Made by a program: the position numbers and the translations under genes
Source: Beaufortia kweichowensis
Taxonomy: Eukaryota; Chordata; Actinopteri; Cypriniformes; Gastromyzontidae
Reading direction: 5' to 3'
NCBI GenBank assembly: GCA_019155185.1
Contig: CM032797.1
Span: forward strand, 5,380,881 to 5,444,880
DNA: 64,000 nucleotides
The notes under the pieces: generated by a model
Told to the model about the DNA's origin: nothing
The model's database searches: none
What the model saw: only the letters and a program-made list of their open reading frames with translations
Part shown: positions 11,868-23,932 of the stretch, one piece after another
How positions within the stretch are numbered: position 1 is the stretch's first letter
How the letters are laid out: each line of letters begins with the position of its first letter

Positions 11868-12363
11868 GAGCCGTTTCATCCGAAGAGCAACTGTTCTTCA
11901 AATTTACACGCAATAATACATGTAATGCATCTACAGTATCTACTATACTGTGTACATCTCATATACAAAACATTATAGGTCAATAAAATACTTCTTGTTT
12001 CTTTCATTTACATGCATAAATCTCAATTCAAGTAGTAGGAAATAAAAGGAATTTTTTCATCATGTTACTTGTTGTTCTGTTGTTTTCGCTTGTGAGATAT
12101 TGCTTGTTTTAAAGCAGCATACATTTGATTTGTACTTAAGCTTTAGCTATAGTAAGAATTGAATAATGACGAGTGTTGGTAAATGATGAGCCTGTCAGAT
12201 GTAAAAACTTATTTAAAAATAAAAATTATTAAACAATAAAACAAATTTAAAAATAAAAATATATATATATTTTAATTGGCCCTTATAGCAATGTGGACAG
12301 GGATATTTTACACCGGATTGGAACCCAGGGTGAGAACTGGGTCGGCTCCCTCATGCAACACCA

Positions 12364-12640
12364 ACAACATGTACAGTATGAGTAAAAAGTTTGTACACCC
12401 CTATAATAAATAAATAAATATAATAAATAAATGAACACTATGTTATATTTCATCATGTTCAAAAGTAGTCACCCTTTGTCTAGAATTTGTAAAATCATCT
12501 TGTCATTTTATTTTCCAGCTTCTTGAGGTCTCAACCTGAGAAGCTTTTTAAACAACACTGAAGAACTTTCTATGCTGGACTTTTATTGGCTGCTTTTTAT
12601 TTAGTATTTGGTCCAAGTGATCTATTTCAAATATTTCAAT
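12364..12640. mobile_element. Tc1/mariner-like remnant
   Basis: The left end ACAGTATGAGTAAAAAGTTT resembles a mariner-type terminus. The interior (AAGTAGTCACC, TCTAGAATTTGTAAAATCAT, TTTTTAAACAACACTGAAG) matches the TA-flanked element at 18941-19342. A matching right end is not visible, so it is truncated or diverged. Confidence 0.5.
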
Positions 12641-13995
12641 ATTGAATTAATATAAAAAATTAATTGTAATTAATTGTAGTGGCTAATGTAATTTCAAACA
12701 TGGAACGTCGTCAAGTTTGTTTCAGATCAACATGTGTAGGTGTCACCCTGGAGACAGGTGTCAGATTGTTTTACATTTGCTTCAGCTGTTTCAGTGTTTC
12801 ATGAAGACTCGTTTTGCCCACCACTAGTTTATAGTCAGATTAAGTCAGTCTGAACTGAATAAAGCACAACAAGGATTATTCAATACACTTTTTGGCCAAC
12901 TGTTCTTTTCCTATATCTCTGCAGGCTATATCTATTAAAAATAAAGGTACTTCATGATGCCATAGAAGAACCATTTTTGTTTGTATGCTCATTTTCTACT
13001 ACAATGGTCAGTGGGCATTTTATTATCTGGGTTAATATTTAGTTTTCATCTATGCATAAAGAAGTGTATTTTCACTTATGCAATTGATTTTCATATAATA
13101 ACAAACATCAATTCTGTTTAATCTCATTATTTGTTCTGTGAGTGTATTGTCTTCTGTGTTGTTACCTTCAGCATTAAACATTGTATTTTATAAAAAAAAA
13201 CACTTGATATTATACTTCTTGTAAATAATGAAACAATAATAAATGTATTCACTGAATATAGTTATATCAAAATACAGGTTTGGCAACCACCGTTTACACT
13301 CTTAAAATGATAAAAAGATTATGGAGGTGGCTACTGAAATTACTTTATCAAATGAGTTTGATACTGAAATTATGTACATGCTCGTTGTTGTTCTGTTTGA
13401 AATGACAGAGCGCAACTCGAGTCAAAAGCAACACAAAATAACACTGAGATGATGTACAGAACAACATCACACATAAAATTGAATGGAATCGAATTGGTTT
13501 TCTGTCATTGACGTATTTTTTAGTAGTGACGGAAAAATTTGAAGGCCATCCGTCATTTTCACAGATTACGCTGAGGGCGATCTATTTTATTTTGTAGCTG
13601 TAATTCCCACTTCTCTCCAGTAGATGGCGTAAGTAAACAGTAAGACGCCGATATAGTAGGTGGCGATAATGCACATTATCTGGGTCATGGAAGGTTATCA
13701 AAACCAAGGTACCTGAATGCAGTCACCAGTCCTTTTTTAGGCATTGTTCATAGTTTTAACAAAGAGGACAATGAGTGATCAATTATAAACACACAAAAGT
13801 AAAATAATACACTGTTTAAAATGTTTACCTTTTCTCTGCCTTTCTCACCTTCTCTTCATCTTCCTTTTTATCTTTGCATCTGTCCACCTATTGCTCTCCC
13901 TTCTGTCTTTTTCTCTTCTCTCTTTTCTATTTGCCTTTGTCTGTTCTTCTCATCTTCACCCTCTTCTATCCATTTTTGTCTGTCTCCCTTTTCAC

Positions 13996-14114
<119 letters not shown>

Positions 14115-15774
14115 CAATTCTTTTGCTTTCCTACTGTTTTCTACTTTGAACATTGTGTGTCTGTCAGTCCCGGAGCTGCACAGTAATGTGAGATAATGGA
14201 ATAGGGGTGCTCTCTCCTGTGCAACACTAAAAATAAAGCATACTGATGCCATTTTAGCAATAGAGTTTTGAAAATATATAATTTGCATAAAGTATAAAAA
14301 CTTAACTATAAGTAAATATGGGTTTTGGGGGCCACTAGGCATGTGCCCGTCCTGTAAGTTCATTATTAAAATGTGCATACAAACTAAAGCTAGAAAACAT
14401 AAAAATAATGGCGTAATAATAGATTATGAAGGAATTTTTACAACCCTGTCCGTCAAAATCACGAGAAGGTCTGAGGCGACCTCTGGTTTTACCATTATTC
14501 ATAAAACCAAAAATTGACCATTGTCTGACAATGGGAAGCTGTTTATCATTTCAAGTTTAATATCTCGTCGTTCCAAATAGGTCTGTGAGTAACCTGTCAG
14601 AATAATGTGATTCCTGTTTGCTTTGACATGGATCTGTTGAGAGTGATTTGTTTAAGAAAAACAGTAGCAAAACTTTATTTTTTATTTATTTACTCTATAA
14701 TGAATATTATTACTCCAACTTTATTCTTCTATAATTTTACATTCTTATAATTAATTCTCTTATATGTTTATCATTATTTTGTATTATATTCTTTATTATT
14801 AATGCCATTTTATTTCTCCTAAAAATTACCCTCTGACTACAATTGGCTACGGCAGGATATGACACACTTCACAGAAGGTTTGAGTTTTTTGAGGCATCTC
14901 TAGAAGTATCTCTCAATTGCTAATAAATCATCATAAGATCCAGCTCTAAATCTTTACATATTGGCAAGTAATGTTGGTAAATAAAGTTTAAATGTTTTAA
15001 GAATAAACCTACACCTTAGCTGTTGTGTAATAGGTAAATTCAACAGGATGGTCCAGTGACATATTGACATATGCAAAAAAATATATTCAAAAACAATTTG
15101 ATTATAAAAACAGCACAAGGTCAGGTCTATATCACAGCTTATTCTGGCTCTCTGTCAATGCACAAATTTGTCACAAACAATGATTGACAGGTACCTTAAA
15201 GCACCTTTTTAACTATTTAGAGACCAGGGCTGTCAAAGACATTGCCGTGATATCTTGGAATGGTTATTACATTCTGTGATACGTTTAAGTATAATCATTT
15301 TAACTTATACTCTACAGCATCTTTATTTGTGAATAAACTGCTTAATAACAAAAGAAAATTTGGACACTAAAACGCTTGTTTGATTGTGCCCAGTTACTAT
15401 TATACAGCATATAGTTATTTTTAGTCTAGGACAGTGATTTTTCATTTACACTACAGATTTCTTCTCTATACAGATTTACAATCCATGCATCACACATTAT
15501 GTAACTGGGCATCACACAAACAAAACCCTGCATGCAGAATGATGTTATGACTTTAGATTTGCATTATGTTGGAGCTTCATATACTGCAATAATACATCAA
15601 AATATCAAATACCACAACAACTAATTTTGGGCATGCTTATGTAAAAGCAGCATTGCTAAAACAGGCATCACTGGATTAGATACAGAGGGCATGTGTCATT
15701 TTGCATAGCAAGACATGTGAAATGTGAGGGGAAAAATGCTTATAAAACATAATGACAGAATTGGTTCTCTTTTG

Positions 15775-16225
15775 GCTAAAACAATTTTAATACACAAAAC
15801 AAGAGCCTTGACATCAAGCTATGTGCATAATGAATCTAATGAAAATAAGCAATTTAAATATTAAAACGACTGATTTCTTGTTCTAACAATACTAGAATTG
15901 TCAATTAATGCTTGGACCACAGCCTGCTAAGTCATATGAAATGTTTGCATAACTATATCGAGGCCAACCAGTTACATTATAAAGTAACAAGTATTATTTG
16001 TTAAAGTATTTTTTTACGTTACATTTAAAGTTATGATAATAAATGTTTTTTTCGTAATGCATAACCAGGCTTTTGGCTACACAGCATATTTACATATTGG
16101 ATTTTTTTCAGACTAAGAACCACCCATCTAAAGAAAAAGAGAGGATGCAACCATCAACCACTCCTTTTATTTATGAAATTATAAAAGCACAAGCTGTAAG
16201 TCTCTGTGTATAAACACACACGCTA
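15775..16225 (+). promoter_or_regulatory. Upstream module of gene C
   Basis: Block 1 is at 15780-15905 (TTTTAATACACAAAACAAGA, CTATGTGCATAATG, ACTGATTTCTTGTTCTAACA). Block 2 is at about 16111-16225 (AAGAACCACCCATC, purine-rich AAAGAAAAAGAGAGG, TTATAAAAGCACAAGCTGTA, AGTCTCTGTG). TTATAAAAG lies where a TATA box would place initiation near TCTCTGTG. The 3' donor seen in other copies is not clear here. Confidence 0.45.
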
Positions 16226-16562
16226 TCTTTTGTGATTTTAGCACTATATTATGTATATTTAATTCCAATTTTATTTTCTGTTTTGGTAAGATTTTTAACA
16301 TTAAATTTGGTAAATAGGATAACAATTTATTATTAAGGATGGAGTTGTGGTGCAACTCAAAACTTTAACACCAGTAAGATAAACTTATGCTTCAGACATC
16401 TGGGCTAAAACCCAAAATATTTGTGACGGTACATTGTTTATGGTCAATAAAACATGAAAAGAAATAATAAATTAGCAGCTTCAACATTAAAGCATATCAT
16501 GTACAGTATATGACGTCTACTGTAATGTTAGGAGTCAGCATATGGTTTTATGAGTGGAATAT

Positions 16563-16640
16563 TTACATTTACATTTAGGCATTTAGCTGACGCTTTTATC
16601 CAAAGCGACTTACAAATATTAGGAGACAATGAAGCGAATA
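16563..16640 (+). repeat. Dispersed fish repeat with a TTTATCCAAAGCGACTTACA core
   Basis: The core TTTATCCAAAGCGACTTACA followed by TATTAGGAGACAATG recurs at 55911-55960 (+) and, inverted, at 45334-45415. It is a very common motif in teleost genomes; the parent element is not resolved here. Confidence 0.7.
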
Positions 16641-17319
16641 TCTGTTTCACGCTTAGAACATAATATTTTTAGATGGCTAGTTTAAGCAGAGAACATCCTG
16701 GCACATGTATTATTGTTAAAGGGCAAAGATGGTGTTGGATCAGGGTTTCAGTATCGCTATCAGGCTTATAAAAGTGATATCGTGCTATCCCCAGAACAAA
16801 CATCTTCGATGGAAATGAAGATGAAATGAAAAGTTATTTGAATAAGGAAACTAGTGATTACAGATTTATACTTCTGATAGAATACAAACATTTTAGATCT
16901 TGCGTTCTGAAAATATAACATGTTATAATGCAGATTAATTTTCCTGCCTGTCTTTGAGAAAAGTATAGTTTGTTGTGTGTTCAGGTGGCTTAGCCCCATA
17001 TCATTCACCTCACATGTTTCTATAGTATCAGCTCAGATTTTTTAATAGTCCCTTCAAAAACATCAATTTAAAATACGAGTCAATTGGTATTTTAAAGTTA
17101 TGAAAGACAATGAAAAATATTTAAGAATGATTTAAAAATGGTTAAAAACTCCAAATAATAATATAGAATTCATATTAATGGTTTGTTGTCTAATGTTTAA
17201 CAAAGGCAGGCTGGATGCAGCTTATATAAAATGTATAGCCAGTAAATCTGTGATTCATTCACTGGATACAAATGAAAGTATTGTTTGTTGATGTTTCTTG
17301 AATAGATCAGTGTTCAGTG
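16641..17319 (+). other. Presumed 5' intron of gene C
   Basis: AT-rich, with no coding sequence. About 16795-16865 is a diverged copy of block 1 (ACATCTTCGATGGAAATGAA, ACTAGTGATTACAG). It ends TTTCTTGAATAG|ATCAGTG, a good acceptor 14 bp before the ATG. Confidence 0.45.
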
Positions 17320-20300
17320 ATGATGAAACATCAGAGAGGAGCTGTGAGAACAGTTATGAACATGAGTTTGTTTCTGCTGCTTCTGCTGTCAGGTTGGTGT
17401 CGTCATTTAAATCTGTTTTCACAAGTTTATGTCACATGCATTTATTTAAACATGTTCATTATAACAGGGCTTTTGTGGAGCACTCATTGTTACTTGCGAG
17501 AGTATCACTACATTAATCTGGATTTGACATGGGCAGAAGCTCAGAGTTACTGCAGAGAGAGATTCACTGATCTGACTACTGTAGACTCGATGAATGATGT
17601 GAACAGGATGATTAAAAGAGTGAATGATGGATACAGTGGATCAGTGTGGATTGGACTGAAGAGGGCAACACAGAGTCGATGGGGTTGGTCTAATGGAGAT
17701 GATACTCTTTCACAGTACAGTGGATGGGGAGTAGTACCTAAACAACCTTGTAGTTATTTTACTGATGGGCATTGGTATGATTATTCCTGCTCAAATAAAT
17801 ACCCCTTTGTGTGCTATAATGGTAAGTAATAAAAAAATTTTTTATCTGTGTATATATTCAGTTAAAGGGATAGTTCACCCAAAAATAAAAATTGTCATAA
17901 TTTTTCACCCTTATGTCATTCAAACCCTGTATATGATTCTTTCTTTTGTGGAACATAAAGAAGATATTTTGCTATTAACGCTGGTTACCAGCACCCATTG
18001 ACTTCCATTATAATTGTGTCCATACTATGAAAGTAATGGGTGCCGGTTACCAGCGTTTTGCAAAATATCTTTTTCTGTGTTCTGCTGAAGCAAGAATGTC
18101 ATACAGGTTTGACATGACATGAGGGTGAGTAAATAATAAAATAATTTGTATTTTTAAGTGAAGTATACCTTTAAGTATACTTATTTTGCATCTCTCAATA
18201 GCAACTGCTGGATACATCCAAGTGAAGTCTGCTAAAACCTGGATAGATGCTCAGAGTTACTGCAGACAGAATAACATGGATCTGGCCACTGTTAAGAGTG
18301 CTGAAGAACAGATAGATCTGCATGGAGTTGTTAGGGGCGGGTCATCGGTCTGGATCGGCCTGTTCTTGGACTCTTGGCAGTGGTCTGATCGATGGAACCT
18401 CTTCTTCAGAAATTGGGATGCGGGATACCCATCAGACAGTTCAGGATCTGGTGACTGTGTTGCCATGTCAAAAACAGCTTCAGGGAAATGGGCTCATGAC
18501 AGCTGTGATCTAAAACGTCCTTTTATCTGCAATGGATGTGAGTTTCTTGTCTTTAAATCAAATTACATTATTTTAGGTTTTTCATTCATTCAAGTTATTT
18601 TTGAGAGACAAAATTTAGTGTTGTCTGTAATTGCTCTTCCCTAGGAGTCGTCTTAAATCCATCATTGTTTAACAGCCCCTGATTTAGTGCAAGTTTATGC
18701 TGTATTTTTGTGTGTTTAGATGATTTTGAAGGTGGTTTTACAAATATTATTAAAAAGATTTGTAACACTATACACTACAATTAAGTATTGTATTCCAGTT
18801 GACTTTAATAAGTGCTTGACTCAATTGTTTGCTTCAATTTCTTGAGAGAAAAGACACATACAATGCATATGAATATCAATTTCCCTTTAAGTAAAATAAT
18901 TAACATTTTATCTGCGTATTATATGACTTGAGATGACATACAGCACTAGTCAAAAGTTTAGAAACACTTTCTCACTGTTCATCAAAAGCATGAAATAACA
19001 CAATTGTAACTGTGGGAATGATTGTTGTGACTAAAAGCATCTAAAAAAAGAAACACTATGTTATTTGATCATCTTTAAAAGTAGTCAACTTTTATCTAGA
19101 ATTTACAACATCATACTCTTGGCCTTTTTAAACAACCCTGAAGGAATTTCTATCTATGCTGGACTCCTATATTGTCTGCTTTTCATTTATTATCTATTTA
19201 AAACATATTGTTTAAATAAATTAAATTAATTAATTAATATGTTGGCACAATTATATAAAAGTAGTTTTAAACATTGAAGTATACACCTTCAGATCATGAG
19301 AAACATTTTTGTCAATTGTGACTAAACTTTTGACAGATATTGTATATAAACGTATTAAATCAAAGTACAAAACTATAAATAATGTAAATAAAGGATGCTC
19401 ACTCTCTTTATATATCTTTACAATCACATTTTTCATTTTCCTCTATCTAAGTACCCCAGAATCTTTCACGTCATTACCACTATGTAAATGAAGGAATGAC
19501 ATGGCTAGATGCTAATAATTACTGCCATGCAAGATTTGACCAAATGGCATCTGTAGACACTGTGGATGATGTGCGTACAATGATGAATGAAGTGGATCCT
19601 AAATACAGTGGATCAGTGTGGATCAGACTCATTAGGAACACACAGACACGTTGGTTCTGGTCTGCAGAGAAAACAGTGCTCTATCATTACACTAACTGGA
19701 GTCCAGGAGAACCAAATGGTGCTTGGCAGTGTGTAAAGAGTTACAATGGAAGTTGGTTTGACGTGGACTGTTCACTTACTCTCCCTTTTGTGTGTTTTGA
19801 TGGTGAGTCTTCACATCTTTTTTTAGTTTCAGTCCAGTTTATATGATGATAAATTATTTTTGGTTAAGGTGTGTTTCTCTTGTGTTTTTTTAACAGACAG
19901 TGCTGGTCATGTTCTTATTAATACTCCTATGACCTGGAGAGATGCTCAGAGTTACTGCAGACAGTATCACATTGACTTGGCGAGTGTCAGCAGTCCAGAA
20001 CAACAGCGTCTGATCAATGATTCATCATCAGTCTGGATCGGTCTGGTTCTGGACTCCTGGTGGTGGTCTGATCAGTGGGGGCTCATTTTTAGATACTGGG
20101 CAACAGGACTACCATTACAAGGATCTGGTAACTGTGCTGCCATGTCAACAACTGACTCTGGAAAATGGGTTCATCACACCTGTGAACAAAAGTTACCCTT
20201 TCTCTGCTATGGAGGTGAGTTTTCCCAGTCCCAGTGTCAAAACTGACATCATGATACTAAAGTGTCATGTTGGGGTGACCAGAACTAATTCTCCAAGGGA

Positions 20301-21298
20301 CTATTAAAGTTTTACATTATTAATAGAGTACTGAAGAATAAATATGTTTGGAAGTAAAAGTCAAAAAAGTCTTCTTTAAAAATGCTAACGAACAGAAAAA
20401 GGTACAGTTGTCTTTCAGTCTATTAGTGAGACATGTTGTCATATTATATTTCACAACTAGCACAGGCTTTTAGAGAAAAGAGAGAAAAGAGAACACAAAT
20501 TAATTTACAAAACAAGAACCATGTTAAAAGTTATTACCTGGGTATCAACTTAAAACATAGTGGAGAAAAGCATTTATGAAATTGTATTTCAAATTTGAAA
20601 TTCAAATTTGTGTATATTGTTTAGTGTATACAGTGCACTGTAATGTTAGATTGTATAAACATTATATGTCATTAGCAAACCAGAAAGAAAAAAACACAAT
20701 TATTTGCTCAGTAAAAGAAAATTAGACAACTAGCCATGCGATCTCATTAGTCATTCTAAAGATAATGTTTTCTTTGTATTTCTATAGGTGACAAATTAAT
20801 CAAAAGACAAATTGTCAAATTGAACTTGTCCTGTGGTGGAAAATGCCATTTAAACGATAGTTCGCTTCAGACAACCATTCTGGATAAGGTATGTCTCTTT
20901 ATCAGATTCTGATACTGGCTAAAGCACAACAAAAAAACACGAAGGTCTCACAAATACATTACAGTGATGCCAACTGCATCACAGACAGAATAATGGTGAT
21001 AGCTACCCTATTGGAAAAAATATGATTTATGAATGAATTCATCTACCCAAAACATTAAAAACATGTTTGTAGATAATTGCACTTATTCTGCTGTATATAC
21101 ATTTAATGAAAAATTGTTGCTGTTATTTTTAAGGACTATGAATGATACTGAATGATTGAATGATTTTTTATTCTGTTGGTTTTCCAGATAACTAAAAAGC
21201 TACAGAGTAAGGGACTGGAAAGGTACATGGGAAGCAATGGGGAAATAATGCAGTTTAAGAGGCATTTCATCTGGAAAGCAACTTTTCAGCGAATTTAG
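17320..21298 (+). CDS. Gene C: secreted protein with four C-type lectin-like domains
   Basis: Exons: 17320-17392, 17468-17821, 18202-18537, 19452-19802, 19897-20214, 20788-20888, 21188-21298. They join in frame to 547 residues: signal 1-~31, CTLD1 25-142, CTLD2 143-254, CTLD3 255-371, CTLD4 372-477, tail 478-547. All sixteen CTLD cysteines appear present. CTLD1 has lost the EPN region (VPKQPCSYF). CTLD3 has EPN plus WFD but carries WIRLI where every paralogue has WIGL, an arginine at a core glycine. The C-terminal exon diverges after ERYMG and lacks the WGKS seen in B. Two foldback transposons sit in introns 2 and 3 without touching exons. The start is the first of two tandem ATGs. Confidence 0.83.
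17866..18170. mobile_element. Foldback MITE, TTAA-flanked, in gene C intron 2
   Basis: It begins AGGGATAGTTCACCC and ends GTGAAGTATACCT (inverted, AGGTATACTTCAC). It is flanked by TTAA at 17862-17865 and 18171-18174. The two halves are near-complementary (GCTGGTTACCAGCACCC against GGGTGCCGGTTACCAGC; TCATTCAAACCCTG against ATACAGGTTTGACATG). It is non-coding and belongs to a type abundant in cyprinid introns. TTAA targets suggest a piggyBac-like mobiliser. Confidence 0.8.
18941..19342. mobile_element. Tc1/mariner-type MITE in gene C intron 3
   Basis: It begins CAGCACTAGTCAAAAGTTTA and ends AAACTTTTGACAGATATTG, imperfect inverted repeats, with TA at both ends (18939-18940, 19343-19344). The interior resembles 12364-12640. 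There is no transposase frame. Confidence 0.72.
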
Positions 21299-23492
21299 AC
21301 ACAATAATAAATGTAATGGATCTACAATATTCTAATAATACTGGTTTAAACATACGCAAAGAATAATAGGTTAAATATATACTTGTTTAAACTCTTTTTG
21401 CATGTACAAAATACAGATTTTTCTACTTTTCTCATTATTCAGAATCAGACAAACACACCCTATGTCAATTATCAGTCTAGCCAGATTTTTTCCTGTTAAA
21501 TAAATGGGTGCTTTTAAATTGCACATATAAAGATATACCACGTTGAGAACATCAAGAATGTATTTAGTATCAGAGAGGTGACAAAGGGTTTGGCCCAAAT
21601 TTTGTTGCTGTGTAAATATTGTTAACATGTTTTGTGCCATTAATAACTATAATATATTTTTGAATGTATCTAAAAGTGGAGGCTTTTACTTTTTGCAGTA
21701 CAGATGACTAACATAAACTTTGGCTTTCTTTTTCTTTTTGCATGCATTTGGAAATATTTAAGGGTAGCCAAATTTGCATTTAAACCAGCATTTAAAGCAG
21801 GAATACAGTATAGCGTCTGTGAATTCTGTAGCATTTTCTATGTACATTTAGATTATTCTTCAAAAGTTGTTTTTGATTAAACAATGTTACTACTTTATGT
21901 ATATTCGTGTATATCCATGTATATTCTAATAAAACAATAATAAAATGTATTTACTCAACACAATAATGAAAAATAACTACTGGGTCACAGTTAAGCCATT
22001 AAAATTAGCAGACACCAAACAATCATGTCAACAAGTAACATCAACGATAAACATGTGATAGTGTACACACAGCATTTTGTTACATTTGTTATTTTATTGT
22101 ATTACATTTTGCATCCAAAGCTAGGGTTGCAGACTGGCAGGTAAGCAGACTAATGACATCTGCTGCTTAAACGTACAGATTTGATGCTTGAAAATAAATG
22201 TCATATTCAAAATGTTCATTGACTATGAATTACATTGTGTCATGTGTAACTGTATTTCTTGTGTATGATACAAAAACTGTCACTGGGACGGTACCCTTTC
22301 AAAAAGTACAACTTAAGATGACATATTAGTAGCTCAAAGGTACATACTAATAGGATGGACAACAGAACTAAACACACACTTTTAATGCAAAAACAAGCCC
22401 AAAATGTAAATATCTGACAACACTGCATTGCACTTGTAATTAAAGTGATCAAAGGAGATTATCGGTGACAATAGCGCAAGTACAAACGCAATGATTCTGA
22501 CATTATCTGTAAGAAAATATGTTAATGGTAACAAACTATTACACACTGGCCATCAAGATTTGCTATTTTAAGGTTGCCTTTTATGCCACGATCATTTGTT
22601 TATTAAATTAATTCAACATCGGAAATTCCAAATATGGATTTAACATTTTCCGTCGAAACTTGAAATATACATTCTCAGAAATGTATTTATTACCAATATA
22701 TTGAACTGTCTGTTTATATTTTGGAATCTATTTTTAAAAATAGAAATATACATGTGTGATGGATGTGACAAAAAAGAGGCAAACATACTTTGCAGGATCT
22801 CTGCAAATTTAAATACACAAACCAAGCAATAAAATACTCAACAAATGGAGAAGTGATGACTCTTTAAAGAACAAGAAATACTTTATTATATTTTAAAATA
22901 ACTAAGTTAACATATGCATAAATTGCACCTGTTGGGGCATGTTGTTTGCATATGGGCCTGACCTACTATGCCACTGATAAAAGCTGTTTCAAACAATTCA
23001 ATTCACACTTATTTTTAAAACGCTTTTTACAAAACTTATCGTTTCAAAACAGAAAAGTGTTGCAGATAGCGCTTCCAAAAGGGCAGGAGAAACTGGTGTA
23101 TTTGCTACACAATTTAAAATTTTAATAATTCACATGTGCTAACTAAATAACCCTTTATTTCATGAATCGTTTCTTACTTTTAAATCCAAACAGTTTGACA
23201 TAAAGAAGAATCCTTGCTAAAATCACGTGACTGCGTGGTTTACCGAAGTCGTTAGTTACGTTGAAGTGCACAAAATATAAATCGTTCTTGCGCAAAATCA
23301 TATCGTTTCACAAGACATGTGTTAATCCACTGGAGTAATTTTAATTAATTTAATATTTTGAAGTGCAAGTAACTGGAAAATATGCAGTTCAAAAATGGAC
23401 ATGAAGGAATATCTTATGTGGATACCGCATAAATTCAGATGGCAGATGCCTTCAAGCTTTGAAACAAGACGAATACTTGAGGTGTCATATCA
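21299..23492. other. Intergenic, downstream of gene C
   Basis: This is the 3' untranslated region of gene C and then AT-rich sequence. I find no exon or conserved lectin block. About 22985-23060 contains the CGCTTTTTACAA repeat fragment also seen at 11386. Confidence 0.5.
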
Positions 23493-23922
23493 TCCAACTT
23501 AGGAGTAGATTTAGCGACTTTTAGATTTAGCGACTTTATTTTAAAAAGAGCGACAAATCTAGCGACTTTTGGACAAACCTTAGGAAACTGGCTTTATGGT
23601 CTTGCTTTTCCGGTACACCAGTTCACCTCTCCCTGTGTCTGCTCTGATCGGGCACATTCCAGCGACATGATAGTGAATATCTTATGTGTTGGACCAATAC
23701 CAGCTTCTCCTTTGTTTGCATTTTACTGTTTCTTCTTCTGACAGTTTTATACTATGGTTGATAACAGAGGGTTGAATGAGATGGAAACAGTTATGTACAA
23801 CCATTAGGCAGAATGCAAAGCAAGCGTTTCGTCATTAATATGCAATTTCATGGCGTCACGACATTTAGCGACTTTTCGGGCAGACTTTAGCTACTTTCCA
23901 TTGAAAATAGTTGGCAACACTG
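23493..23922. repeat. Dispersed element with AGCGACTTTT ends, degraded
   Basis: The left side repeats TTTAGCGACTTTTAGATTTA. The right side has CATTTAGCGACTTTTCGGGC and ends AGTTGGCAACACTG. The terminus CAGTGTTGCCAACT..., read on the minus strand, is common on fish DNA elements. The left end is decayed (CATCCAACTTAGGAG). There is no open frame. Confidence 0.5.
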
Positions 23923-23932
23923 TGTCATATAG

